Of a stretch of DNA of 64,000 nucleotides, positions 54,851 to 63,837 are shown one piece after another; the stretch's first letter is position 1; each line of letters begins with the position of its first letter. Origin of the DNA: Yeosuana marina (lineage in GTDB: Bacteria; Bacteroidota; Bacteroidia; Flavobacteriales; Flavobacteriaceae); the NCBI RefSeq assembly GCF_011762485.1, contig NZ_JAAKGI010000001.1, positions 248,001-312,000 on the forward strand. Reading direction: 5' to 3'. A model generated the notes under the pieces. That model saw only the letters and a list, made by a program, of their open reading frames with translations, was not told the origin of the DNA and did no database searches. Made by a program: the position numbers and the translations under genes.

Positions 54851-55324
54851 ATGAATTATTTAAAAAAAACAGGAACTTTTATCGGACTAGTTTTGTTACT
54901 TATAACCACCTATCAATGTGCTAGTGCTAAAAAAATTAAAACAAAACTACCTTTGGAGCTAGGTCAGGTGTATTACCAATGGACCCCAGGTGATGACAGC
55001 AGAGGCTCTGAAAAAAGTCTATATATACCTGTTATTTCAAACGAAAATGCGATTATTCTAGACAGTGTTTACTTTCAAGGTCAAGTTGCTAAAATTGAAC
55101 GGATTACTGAGTCATTATTCTTAGGGCGCTTTAAAACTAATACTAGCCAAAAACCCGATTTAATTATGAGTAGCAATCCTCATGAAGAGTATGGGAATAC
55201 CTTTCAAAAGCCAAAACAAGCAGACGATATCCCCTTTGAATTAAATAACACGCAATGCGTTATTAGTTATAAAGAAGGTAACAAAACCAGTTACTTTATG
55301 ATTGAAGGAGTTATAAAAAAGTAA
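54851..55324 (+). CDS. Putative lipoprotein, unknown function
   Basis: Not recognised by name. The 157-residue product starts with a hydrophobic signal MNYLKKTGTFIGLVLLLITTYQCAS, with a likely lipidated Cys23. The mature part looks beta-rich, with VYYQWTPGDDSRGSEKSLYIPVIS near 39 and FELNNTQCVISYKEGNKTSYFMIEGVIKK at the C-terminus. Single-gene unit after the atp terminator. A TATCTTTA sequence at 54824-54831 is one base from a -7 box. Confidence 0.75.
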   Translation: MNYLKKTGTFIGLVLLLITTYQCASAKKIKTKLPLELGQVYYQWTPGDDSRGSEKSLYIPVISNENAIILDSVYFQGQVAKIERITESLFLGRFKTNTSQKPDLIMSSNPHEEYGNTFQKPKQADDIPFELNNTQCVISYKEGNKTSYFMIEGVIKK

Positions 55325-55421
55325 TTCCTTGCCAATCAAATTTCATTACATAAGAAGTCATAGTGTATGTTTGGTTTAGAATAGCTAAAAACGTAATTTT
55401 AGGTTTTTAAATAACCTACTA

Positions 55422-56882
55422 TTGGGCACACTTAAAACATTATTTAAACAAACATTTATTTATGGTTTAGCAACTGTTTTACCAAGAATGCTAAGCTTTA
55501 TTTTAGTGCCACTTTACACCACTAAAGGTGTATTATCCTCTGTTGCAGAATATGGTGAAGTGTCTGTTATTTTTTCATATTTTGTGCTTTTCAATGTGGT
55601 TTTAGCCTATGGAATGGAAACTGCTTTTTTCAGGTTTTTTAATAAAGAGGATAATAAAAGTCAAGTGATAGGAACCGCATCCATTTCATTAATAATCTCA
55701 TCACTAGGTTTTTTTGCTCTGGCATTAGTTCTTCAAAAACAAATTGCCTTATTTATTGATATTAACGTTAAGTATATCAATTTGGTTATTTGGATTTTAC
55801 TTTTGGACGCTTTAGCTATCATTCCATTTGCATGGTTACGAGCTACTCAAAAGCCTATGCGCTATGCGGTTATAAAAATTTTAAATGTTGTAATTAATTT
55901 AGGATTAAATCTTTTTTTCCTATTAGCGTTAAAGAACCTTTCCCTACAATCAAACTTTTTTGAAAGTATTTACAAACCAAATTTCGAAATTAGTTACATT
56001 TTCATTGCAAACTTAATAGCAAGTGGTCTAACACTTTTTCTATTAATTCCGTTTTATCTAAAAACCAAATTTGAATTTAACAAAGTACTTTGGAAGTCTA
56101 TGATGCGCTATGCTTTTCCAGTATTGATTGCAGGTATAGCTTTTTCAATAAATGAAACATTTGACAGAATCCTTTTAAAAGAATTGCTTCCATCTAATAT
56201 AGCAGAAACAGATATTGGTATGTACTCAGCCTGCTATAAAATAGCGTTGTTTATGACGCTATTTGCAACAGCTTATAGGTTAGGAATAGAACCATTCTTT
56301 TTTAGTCATGCAAAAAGTGAAAATCCTCAAAAAAACTATGCAAGAATTTTAGAGTTTTTTGTTGCCTTTGGTTCTATAATACTCTTAACAGTTGTAGTTT
56401 TTGCAGATGTTTTAAAACCATATATAGTAAGGAGCCAAGATTATTGGGAGGCTATGTGGGTTGTGCCAATAATTTTATTAGCAAATTTCTGTTTGGGTAT
56501 TTATCACAATCTGTCAGTTTGGTATAAGATTACTGATAAAACCAAATTTGGCGCATACATATCTATAGTAGGAGCTATTATTACCCTAGTAATAAATATT
56601 TTATTTATAAAAGAGTATAGCTACAAAGCTTCAGCTGTGGCAACATTAGTTGCTTATGCTATTATGATGTTTTTATCCTATTATTATGGAAGAAAGTATT
56701 ATCCTATTCCGTATAACTTAAAAAAAATAGGATTGTACTTAATTCTTTCAATAGGGTTTTCTATACTTTCATTTTATAAATTTAGAGAACATTATACTAT
56801 TGGGATTTCAATGTTAATTGTATTTTTAACCATTATTTTTTTCTCAGAGAAAGACCAATTAAAGCAATTATTAAAACGATAG
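55422..56882 (+). CDS. Oligosaccharide flippase-family membrane protein
   Basis: A 486-residue MOP-superfamily protein with about fourteen hydrophobic segments, opening [34 protein letters not shown], which is characteristic of Bacteroidota Wzx/MATE-like polysaccharide transporters with a C-terminal polysaccharide synthesis domain. The start is TTG at 55422; no ATG fits. It is remote from the glycan cluster, but two bases from dut and near a sugar nucleotidyltransferase gene, an arrangement I associate with core-genome loci, so it may serve a conserved glycan such as a glycoprotein O-glycan. That is inference. Confidence 0.85.
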   Translation: MGTLKTLFKQTFIYGLATVLPRMLSFILVPLYTTKGVLSSVAEYGEVSVIFSYFVLFNVVLAYGMETAFFRFFNKEDNKSQVIGTASISLIISSLGFFALALVLQKQIALFIDINVKYINLVIWILLLDALAIIPFAWLRATQKPMRYAVIKILNVVINLGLNLFFLLALKNLSLQSNFFESIYKPNFEISYIFIANLIASGLTLFLLIPFYLKTKFEFNKVLWKSMMRYAFPVLIAGIAFSINETFDRILLKELLPSNIAETDIGMYSACYKIALFMTLFATAYRLGIEPFFFSHAKSENPQKNYARILEFFVAFGSIILLTVVVFADVLKPYIVRSQDYWEAMWVVPIILLANFCLGIYHNLSVWYKITDKTKFGAYISIVGAIITLVINILFIKEYSYKASAVATLVAYAIMMFLSYYYGRKYYPIPYNLKKIGLYLILSIGFSILSFYKFREHYTIGISMLIVFLTIIFFSEKDQLKQLLKR

Positions 56883-56883
56883 T

Positions 56884-57318
56884 ATGCAAATAAAAATCAT
56901 TAATAAATCAAATCATGATTTACCAAGTTACGAAACCATAGCCTCAGCAGGTATGGATTTGAGAGCTTATATTTCAGAAGCAATCACCTTAAAACCTTTA
57001 GAACGTACCATCGTAAAGACCGGTTTGTTTATTGAATTGCCTATAGGTTTAGAAGCACAGGTAAGACCAAGAAGCGGATTGGCAGCTAAAAAAGGAATTA
57101 CTGTTTTAAATGCGCCTGGAACTGTTGATGCCGATTATAGAGGTGAAATAGGGGTGATTTTAGTAAATCTTTCGAATGAAAATTTTACCATTGAAAATGG
57201 TGAGCGTATTGCTCAATTAGTGATTGCTAAACACGAACGCGCTGAGTGGATTTCTGTCGAAGAATTATCTGAAACGTCTCGTGGAGAAGGCGGTTTTGGA
57301 AGTACGGGAACTAAATGA
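56884..57318 (+). CDS. dut: dUTP diphosphatase
   Basis: Hydrolyses dUTP to dUMP and pyrophosphate, keeping uracil out of DNA. The 144-residue trimeric dUTPase has its five motifs: SAGMDLRAY near 22, [12 protein letters not shown] near 61, [21 protein letters not shown] near 76, [12 protein letters not shown] near 102 and the C-terminal arm [10 protein letters not shown]. It lies between the flippase and nucleotidyltransferase genes. Confidence 0.97.
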   Translation: MQIKIINKSNHDLPSYETIASAGMDLRAYISEAITLKPLERTIVKTGLFIELPIGLEAQVRPRSGLAAKKGITVLNAPGTVDADYRGEIGVILVNLSNENFTIENGERIAQLVIAKHERAEWISVEELSETSRGEGGFGSTGTK

Positions 57319-57450
57319 TTAACGAATTATGATTAACGATTGTTAATTTCTGAAGAAGGAAATATTCGTGTATTCGTGGCAAAAGTAAAATAATATAAAG
57401 TTTAATTTTAAAGATTTCTACCTTCGTGGAAATGAAAATAAAAAATTTCA

Positions 57451-58470
57451 ATGAAAATAATAGTACCAATGGCAGGAAGAGGATCTCGTTTAAGACCTCA
57501 CAGTTTAACAGTTCCAAAACCATTAATTCCAGTTGCAGGACAGCCTATTGTTCACAGACTCGTTAAAGATATCGTTAAAGTTTTAAACCAACCTATTGAT
57601 GAGATTGCTTTTGTATTAGGAGATCCAGCTTGGTTTGGAGACGACGTCGTCACAAGTTTAAAAGAATTAGCCACTAGTTTAGGAGCCAAAGCGTCTATTT
57701 ACCGTCAGGATCAACCACTAGGAACAGGTCATGCCATTATGTGTGCTAAAGAATCACTTTCAGGGCCTGCTGTTATTGCGTATGCTGATACGCTTATAAG
57801 AGCTAATTTTAAATTGGATCCAGCAGCAGATGCCGTTATTTGGGTCAAACAAGTAGATAAACCTGAGGCTTTTGGTGTGGTTAAACTAAATGATAACAAT
57901 GAAATAGTAGAATTGGTAGAAAAACCAAAAGACTTTGTGAGCGATTTAGCAGTTATTGGCATATACTACTTTAAAGATGTGAGCGTTTTAAAGCAAGAGT
58001 TACAGCATGTTTTGGATAATAATATTGTAAACGGTGGTGAATATCAAATTAATGATGGTATTAAAGGAATGATGGCTAAAGGAAACGTTTTTAAAACTGG
58101 ACAAGTAGATGAATGGATGGATTGTGGCAACAAAGCGGTGACCGTAGAAACTAATACTAGAATGCTAGGGTTTTTAAAAACAGATGGTGAAGAACAAATG
58201 ATTGCTTCCTCAGTTAAAAAAAATAATGCAACAATCATCGAACCTTGTTTTATAGGTGAGCATGTGGTGTTAAATAATGCAACTATAGGACCTAATGTAT
58301 CTATTGGTGACCATTGTATTATCGAAAATTCAAGTATTAAAAACAGTTTAATTCAAACCAATACAACTATTAAAAATGCTGATTTAGAAGATGCCATGAT
58401 TGGCAATCATGTAAACTACGACGGTAATTTTAAAACAGTTAGTATAGGAGATTATTCAGTTTTGGAATAG
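57451..58470 (+). CDS. Sugar-1-phosphate nucleotidyltransferase with C-terminal beta-helix
   Basis: A 339-residue protein with an N-terminal nucleotidyltransferase domain: IVPMAGRGSRLRPHSLTVPKPLIPVAGQP near 4-32 and VIAYADTLIR near 108. VEKPKDFVSDLAVIGIYYFKDV near 150 and EWMDCGNKAV near 211 follow. A C-terminal hexapeptide-like beta-helix from about 255 (ATIIEPCFIGEHVVLNNATIGPNVSIGDH) is present. Specificity (thymidylyl-, uridylyl- or other) cannot be fixed. It differs from rfbA in its beta-helix tail. The 132-bp gap before it carries short direct repeats of ATGATTAACGA. Confidence 0.88.
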   Translation: MKIIVPMAGRGSRLRPHSLTVPKPLIPVAGQPIVHRLVKDIVKVLNQPIDEIAFVLGDPAWFGDDVVTSLKELATSLGAKASIYRQDQPLGTGHAIMCAKESLSGPAVIAYADTLIRANFKLDPAADAVIWVKQVDKPEAFGVVKLNDNNEIVELVEKPKDFVSDLAVIGIYYFKDVSVLKQELQHVLDNNIVNGGEYQINDGIKGMMAKGNVFKTGQVDEWMDCGNKAVTVETNTRMLGFLKTDGEEQMIASSVKKNNATIIEPCFIGEHVVLNNATIGPNVSIGDHCIIENSSIKNSLIQTNTTIKNADLEDAMIGNHVNYDGNFKTVSIGDYSVLE

Positions 58471-58490
58471 ATATTGTAAAAATAAAAAAT

Positions 58491-58518
58491 GTCACCTTAA
58501 GCGCAGTCAAAAGGTCTC
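58491..58518. repeat. Short ACCTT-AAGGT palindromic repeat
   Basis: GTCACCTTAAGCGCAG then TCAAAAGGTCTC, with ACCTT (58494-58498) pairing with AAGGT (58511-58515). It resembles the unit at 54738-54761 and lies just before the TPR-protein gene. Confidence 0.5.
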
Positions 58519-58525
58519 TATATAA

Positions 58526-59887
58526 ATGAAACACAACATATACATACTATTTTTTTTCTTCGGAATATTATTATGTCCGCAAAATCAGTATGCTCAAGTT
58601 GATTTCAATAAAAAACCTAATGACGATCTAGGTAATTTAGAAGACAAATTTCAAGAATCGTTTTTTGAAGCCTTAAAACAAAAAGGTATTGAAAACTATG
58701 ATAGGTCTGTTACAGCGCTGTTAAAGTGCATCGAATTAGATGATTCTAAAGCGGTTTTATACTATGAATTAGGAAAAAACTATGTGGAACTTAAAAACTT
58801 TGGAGCTGCCGAAGGCGCTTTAAAAACAGCTGTTGATAAAGAACCAAAGAATGAATGGTACTTAGATGCTCTGTATAGTTTATACCGATTAGAAAATGAC
58901 AACGACAAGGCTTTAAAAACATACAAGCAACTTGTAGAATATCACCCAGCTTATAAGGAAGGCTTAGTTGAGCTTTATATGACCAACAAAAAGTTTAATG
59001 ATGCCTTAAAAGTATTAGATGAATTAGATGCCGAAAAAGGAATCTCTGCATCCAGAGACTATATGCGGAATCAAATTTATGAAGCAACTGGCCGGAAAAA
59101 GGACCAAATTAAAAATCTGGAGGAACGTGTTGATAATAATCCTGATAATGAATCAAACTATTTGGCTTTAATTTATCGGTATAGTGAGAACAATGAAAAG
59201 GATAAAGCTTTTGAAACAGCAAAGGAATTATTAAAAGCAAATCCAAATTCACAATTAGTTCATTTAGCCCTATACAAGTTTTATTTAGAAGATAATGAAA
59301 CGGATAAGGCTATAGAATCTATGAAGATTGTTATTAAAAGTCCGCAAATAAAACCAGATGCCAAACTTAAAGTACTTTCCGACTTTGTAAAATTTGTTGG
59401 TAATCATCCGCAATATGAATCAGATTTGGTTGAGGCTACAACCTTAGCTAGTAATACTAATAATGCCACACCAATCGTTGAGATTGCTCAGTACTATTTA
59501 AAACAAGGCGATAAAGCCAAAGCCTTAAAATATTATGAGCAGGCTTTACAGATAGAACCTGATAATTTTCCGGTTTTACGTAATAGTTTGTTATTGTACA
59601 TAGATTTAAAAGACTATGAATTGGCTATAAATAAATCCAATAATGCGCTTCAAAAATATCCGGCACAGCCTATAATATATTTAATAAATGGCGTGGCTTT
59701 AAATGAAGTTAAAAAAGCTAATGAAGCCATTGATATTTTAGAAGCTGGACTAGATTATATTATTGATGACACCAAAATGGAATCCGATTTTTATACCCAA
59801 TTAAGTGTGTCTTACACCTTGTTAAACAACGCAGCAAAAGCCAAACTCTTTAATGATAAGGCAAAACAATTAAAAACTTCCAATTAA
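58526..59887 (+). CDS. Tetratricopeptide-repeat exported protein
   Basis: A 453-residue protein with a signal peptide (about 1-24, MKHNIYILFFFFGILLCPQNQYAQ) and TPR motifs through most of the rest, for example AVLYYELGKNYVELKNFGAAEGALKTAV near 74 and PIVEIAQYYLKQGDKAKALKYYEQALQIEPDN near 316. A scaffold role in the periplasm or outer membrane is likely. It is ten bases before the DUF4292 lipoprotein gene and probably in one operon with it and the EnvC-like gene. Confidence 0.87.
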   Translation: MKHNIYILFFFFGILLCPQNQYAQVDFNKKPNDDLGNLEDKFQESFFEALKQKGIENYDRSVTALLKCIELDDSKAVLYYELGKNYVELKNFGAAEGALKTAVDKEPKNEWYLDALYSLYRLENDNDKALKTYKQLVEYHPAYKEGLVELYMTNKKFNDALKVLDELDAEKGISASRDYMRNQIYEATGRKKDQIKNLEERVDNNPDNESNYLALIYRYSENNEKDKAFETAKELLKANPNSQLVHLALYKFYLEDNETDKAIESMKIVIKSPQIKPDAKLKVLSDFVKFVGNHPQYESDLVEATTLASNTNNATPIVEIAQYYLKQGDKAKALKYYEQALQIEPDNFPVLRNSLLLYIDLKDYELAINKSNNALQKYPAQPIIYLINGVALNEVKKANEAIDILEAGLDYIIDDTKMESDFYTQLSVSYTLLNNAAKAKLFNDKAKQLKTSN

Positions 59888-59897
59888 AAACATCTAT

Positions 59898-60677
59898 ATG
59901 CCTCATAAAAATCGCTATTTAAGTATCATTTTAAACCTATGCCTTGTTTTTATGATAGGCTGTAAATCATCTAAAACATTACAATCAGATGAAGCAAATT
60001 TAAAGTTGTCTACCAAACAGCTTATTCGGGAAACTACTAAAACAGAACCTAAATTCAAAACCTTATCGGCACGCGTAAAGCTTGATATTTCACAGGAAGA
60101 TAAAGTAAGTGGCTATACGGTTAATCTAAGAATGGAAAAAGACAAACAAATACTGTTAATGTCTACACCCATTTCTGTGGTTAAAGCATTAATCACACCC
60201 GAGAAGGTTAGTTTTTATAATAAATTAGATAACACCTATTTTGAAGGCGATTTTAGTTATTTAAGTGATTTATTAGGAACTGATTTAGATTTTCAGAAGG
60301 TTCAAAATTTATTGTTAGGCGAAGCTTTGTACGGTTTAAAAAATGAATCCGTTACCGTTTCAGTTAATGAAAATGAGTATGTAGTTCAGCCCAAAAAACA
60401 AAACCCACTTTTTGAACTATTTTATTTGATAAACCCATCACATTTTAAAATAAGTTCCCAACAACTGTCACAGCCACAGGAGCAAAGACACCTTCAAATA
60501 GACTATTTGTCTTATCAGGAAGTTGAAAAGGAAATTCTACCAAAACAGATAAAAGTAATAGCTGTTGAAGGAGCAGAGGAAATGATTTTAGAGATGGAAT
60601 TTAAAGCAGTATCTTTGAACGAAGATTTACGTTTTCCTTTTAAAATACCTTCAGGATATCATGAAATTAAGTTGTAA
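59898..60677 (+). CDS. DUF4292 family lipoprotein (LolB-like)
   Basis: A 259-residue lipoprotein; signal to LVFMIGCKSS, Cys near 22. KTLSARVKLDISQEDKVSGYTVNLRMEKDKQILLMSTP near 54-92 and the GEALYGLKNESVTVSVNEN segment near 141 fit DUF4292, a family I relate to the LolA/LolB beta-barrel half-fold. It may help lipoprotein insertion into the outer membrane; this is inference from fold resemblance. The stop overlaps the next ATG by one base. Confidence 0.83.
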   Translation: MPHKNRYLSIILNLCLVFMIGCKSSKTLQSDEANLKLSTKQLIRETTKTEPKFKTLSARVKLDISQEDKVSGYTVNLRMEKDKQILLMSTPISVVKALITPEKVSFYNKLDNTYFEGDFSYLSDLLGTDLDFQKVQNLLLGEALYGLKNESVTVSVNENEYVVQPKKQNPLFELFYLINPSHFKISSQQLSQPQEQRHLQIDYLSYQEVEKEILPKQIKVIAVEGAEEMILEMEFKAVSLNEDLRFPFKIPSGYHEIKL

Positions 60678-61903
60678 TGACGAGTAAAAAAAACATATTT
60701 AAATTCGTAGTTTTTACACTGCTCTTATGTGTGTCTAATAGTTTCTCTCAAAGTAATAAGCAGAAAGAATTAGAAGAGCGCAGACAAGAGTTGCGACAAG
60801 AAATTCAGAAAATAAATCAATTACAACAAGAGAATAAATCGAAACAAAAATCGCAATTATCCTTAATTGAAAACTATAATTATAAAATTAGTGTTCTTAA
60901 TAATTTAATTTCGGTTACCAACCAACAGGCGAATCTTATCACAAGAGAAATTAATTCAAACCAAAAGAAAATAACTAAACTTCGCGAAGATCTTACCATA
61001 CTTAAGGAAGATTATGCTGCCATGATTGTTAAATCTTATAAAAACAAAAATCAGCAGAGTAGGATTATGTTTTTATTGTCTTCAAACGATTTTAAGCAGG
61101 CGTATAAGCGCTTACAGTACATGAAGCAGTATTCCGATCATCAAAGGGAACAAGGGCAGGAAATCAAGGCTAAAAGCGAGGAGTTACAAAAAATAAATGC
61201 CAACCTATTAAAACAAAAAGCAGAAAAACAAAAACTAGTTGCAGAAAATAGAGAGGTACAAAAAACATTAGAGAAAGAGCGAAAAGAACATGAAATTTTG
61301 ATGGCATCTATTAAGAAAAACATCAATATTTATTCCGCTCAAATAAGCAAGAAACAACAAGAAGCCAATAGAATTGACAGGGAAATTGAACGCATCATTA
61401 GAGAAGCTATTGCTAAATCTAATAAAAAAGCAGGAAATTCAAAATCGTCTTCAAATTTTGCTTTAACGCCTGCAGAAGAAAAATTGGCATCAAACTTTAT
61501 ATCAAATAAAGGCAAATTACCATGGCCGGTTGAAAAGGGATATGTCACTGTTAGATATGGTACACAACCCTCTCCCATTGATAGGTCCTTAACCATAAAA
61601 AGTAACGGCGTGCGAATAGCTACCGAAAAAAACGCCAAAGTTCGTGCTGTTTTTAATGGCGAAGTGAGTAAAATTATCGTTATAAAAAACTCAAATCCTA
61701 TGGTGATGATTAAACACGGTAACTATATCACGGTTTATAAAAATCTATCTAAAGTGTATGTGAAAGAAGGTGATATGGTGAGCACAAAACAAGACATAGG
61801 CGAAGTTTTTACAAACCCATCCAACGGCGATACCATTTTAAACTTTATTATTTACAAAAATGTTGATCCACAAAATCCAGCAGAATGGATTTATAAAATG
61901 TGA
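60677..61903 (+). CDS. EnvC-like coiled-coil protein with degenerate M23 domain
   Basis: A 408-residue exported protein. A signal peptide (about 1-25, ending NSFSQ) precedes a long coiled coil (about 27-245) rich in Q, E and K. The C-terminal LytM/M23 domain (about 285-405) has TIKSNGVRIATEK where active enzymes have H-x-G-x-D, and GDTILNFIIYKN in place of HLHFE. The zinc ligands are therefore missing, as in E. coli EnvC, which activates amidases rather than cutting peptidoglycan. A role in cell separation is inferred. It is coupled to the LolB-like gene by a one-base overlap. Confidence 0.88.
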   Translation: MTSKKNIFKFVVFTLLLCVSNSFSQSNKQKELEERRQELRQEIQKINQLQQENKSKQKSQLSLIENYNYKISVLNNLISVTNQQANLITREINSNQKKITKLREDLTILKEDYAAMIVKSYKNKNQQSRIMFLLSSNDFKQAYKRLQYMKQYSDHQREQGQEIKAKSEELQKINANLLKQKAEKQKLVAENREVQKTLEKERKEHEILMASIKKNINIYSAQISKKQQEANRIDREIERIIREAIAKSNKKAGNSKSSSNFALTPAEEKLASNFISNKGKLPWPVEKGYVTVRYGTQPSPIDRSLTIKSNGVRIATEKNAKVRAVFNGEVSKIIVIKNSNPMVMIKHGNYITVYKNLSKVYVKEGDMVSTKQDIGEVFTNPSNGDTILNFIIYKNVDPQNPAEWIYKM

Positions 61904-61912
61904 TTTTAAAGT

Positions 61913-62125
61913 TTAGGGTTTAACTATCACGTATCCTCTGCGTGTTTTTCTATAGTGGTTTCCGTTCCAAAAGTAATACCGTTTTCCACGTACTTTTACA
62001 ATTTTATAATTCGCAGGACGTGTTTTAATAACAGTTACGGTTTCTGGTCTAGTAACTACTCTGGTTGCACATGACGATACACTAATCATGCAAATAGCTG
62101 ATAATAAAATAAGAAGTGTTCTCAT
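61913..62125 (-). CDS. Small basic lipoprotein, unknown function
   Basis: A 70-residue protein with a lipoprotein signal MRTLLILLSAICMISVSSCATR (Cys19). The short mature part is strongly basic and tyrosine-rich, with KIVKVRGKRYYFWNGNHYRKTRRGYVIVKP forming a likely beta-hairpin motif of the type found in small DUF6515-like exported proteins; that comparison is tentative. It is convergent with the EnvC-like gene, nine bases apart. Confidence 0.7.
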   Translation of the reverse strand: MRTLLILLSAICMISVSSCATRVVTRPETVTVIKTRPANYKIVKVRGKRYYFWNGNHYRKTRRGYVIVKP

Positions 62126-62175
62126 AGGTTTAAATATTTTTAACTATAAGACTTCTAAGGAATAAAAAAGTTTAA

Positions 62176-62688
62176 TTATACGAACAATGCCTTTAGTTCT
62201 GTCGCATCATTTGGTTTTATTTTTCCGGCCAATAACAAGCTTAATTGTTTTCTGCGCAGGGCAGCTTCATAACGTTCCTTTTCAAGTTTAGTTTCAGGAG
62301 TTATTTCTGGGACTTCTACTGGTTTTCCAGTCTCATCAACAGCCACAAACGTATAAATAGCCTCATTGGCTTTGGTTCTGGCACCAGATTCTCTATCTTC
62401 AATCCAAACATCAATAAATATTTCCATAGACGTTTTAAAAGCACGAGACACTTTAGCTTCAACAGAAACCACACTTCCTAAGGGAACCGCTCTATTAAAT
62501 GCTACGTGGTTAACTGAGGCTGTAACCACTATGCGTCTGGAGTGTCTTCTGGCTGAAATACTAGCCGCTCTATCCATGCGAGCCAATAGTTCGCCACCAA
62601 ATAAATTATTTAAAGGGTTCGTTTCTCCTGGAAGAACCAAATCGGTCATTATAGTTTTGGATTGTTCAGGTGTCTTTACGTGCATCAT
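62176..62688 (-). CDS. Acyl-CoA thioesterase (hotdog fold)
   Basis: A 170-residue YciA/BFIT-like thioesterase hydrolysing acyl-CoA. The motif NPLNNLFGGELLARMDRAASISARRHS near 21-46 contains the conserved active-site Asn and Asp positions, and VVTASVNHVAFNRAVPLGSVV near 50 is the second strand-helix unit. ESGARTKANEAIYTFVAVDETGKP near 105 is also typical. The C-terminal tail is charged and helical. It appears to be a single gene. Confidence 0.92.
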   Translation of the reverse strand: MMHVKTPEQSKTIMTDLVLPGETNPLNNLFGGELLARMDRAASISARRHSRRIVVTASVNHVAFNRAVPLGSVVSVEAKVSRAFKTSMEIFIDVWIEDRESGARTKANEAIYTFVAVDETGKPVEVPEITPETKLEKERYEAALRRKQLSLLLAGKIKPNDATELKALFV

Positions 62689-62794
62689 GTTTTTTTATGT
62701 TGGTGCAAAGGTAAAACGATTTTAGGATTTAATATAATTTATAAGGAGTCTAGTATTGCTAGCAACTAATTTCCTTAAAAAAGAAAAAGAAGGA

Positions 62795-63733
62795 TTAATC
62801 TAATTCCTTAACAAGCAACCAAGCATCTTTATTACTGGTTTGTCTAATTTTTCGGATGGCAACAAGTGCTTCTTCACCAGTTTCATAGCTAGCGTAAACA
62901 ACTTCATGCAAGCCATATTTGTTAACACCAATTTTTCTAGGGTTATAGCCTTCTGCTTTTAATTGTTCGATTTTTTTATCGCAATTTTCTTCAATTCTAA
63001 AAGCTCCCGCTACGATATGATAATTACCTGTTTGCTTTTTTACATTGAATGTAACTGCTGGAAGTGGATTATCAATAACAAAAGTGGCTTCCTGGATTTT
63101 ATTATCTAATTGGTGAAAGGCTTCCTCTTGGGCTAATTGATTATGCGTTTCAATTTGATTCACATAATAGTGAGACGCTGCAAAACCGCCTAGTGATAAA
63201 GCAATAACAGCTACGGCTGCATATTTTAAATAAGGAATTGATTTACGTTTTTCGGGTGTAAACGCAATAGTAGTTTCTTTTTCAATAGTTTCAACGGTGT
63301 CGCTGTAAAATTCTCTAGTTATAGCAGGTGATACAAATTGCGATAAACCAAAAGCATCCGTTAAATAATTAAGATTATAAGACGGTTCAAACACAATTTT
63401 CCCTTCACTATTCAAAACAATATCACCAATATTTTTAAAGGTAAGTGTTTCGCCTTGTGCTAAAAGAGCTTTTAATGTTTTAACGCGCTTGTGAATTTTT
63501 TTAGAGGCGACTTCAAAAGGTATTTTTTCAACATCAGCTATATAATGCGCTAGTAAACCGTCATTCTTTTGAATTTGTTCATTAAAAGAAATTGTTTTTT
63601 TTGGCGGATAAAACGCATGGGTAGAATCATTAATACTTGCAGAGACGCGTTGCGTTAAAAAAGCACCAAATTCTGGGACGGTAACACATTCGTATCTGTA
63701 TAATAAATCGCTGATGTAGGTTTCTAGTTGCAT
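62795..63733 (-). CDS. HU-CCDC81 and SPOR domain membrane protein
   Basis: A 312-residue protein. Two HU-like CCDC81-type regions fill about 1-145, starting MQLETYISDLLYRYECVTVPEFGAFLTQ and including GETLTFKNIGDIVLNSEGKIVFEPS. A transmembrane helix lies at about 168-190, and a C-terminal SPOR domain from about 234 (GNYHIVAGAFRIEENCDKKIEQLKAEGY ...) would bind denuded septal peptidoglycan. So a cytoplasmic HU-like part is linked to a periplasmic wall-binding part. A role in division or chromosome-envelope linkage is inferred from architecture. Confidence 0.85.
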   Translation of the reverse strand: MQLETYISDLLYRYECVTVPEFGAFLTQRVSASINDSTHAFYPPKKTISFNEQIQKNDGLLAHYIADVEKIPFEVASKKIHKRVKTLKALLAQGETLTFKNIGDIVLNSEGKIVFEPSYNLNYLTDAFGLSQFVSPAITREFYSDTVETIEKETTIAFTPEKRKSIPYLKYAAVAVIALSLGGFAASHYYVNQIETHNQLAQEEAFHQLDNKIQEATFVIDNPLPAVTFNVKKQTGNYHIVAGAFRIEENCDKKIEQLKAEGYNPRKIGVNKYGLHEVVYASYETGEEALVAIRKIRQTSNKDAWLLVKELD

Positions 63734-63738
63734 AGAAA

Positions 63739-63746
63739 CAAAGTTA
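63739..63746 (-). promoter_or_regulatory. Candidate -7 box for the HU/SPOR gene
   Basis: On the reverse strand this reads TAACTTTG, a match to TAnnTTTG, only five bases before the start codon at 63733, so the leader would be very short or absent. No -33 box was recognised. Confidence 0.45.
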
Positions 63747-63837
63747 AAAAATTATACTTTTAGATAACATTTTAGCAAAACTATTTATTAACAGCGCAAA
63801 AATTACTTACTTGTATGCTTAAAATGAAAATGTTAGG

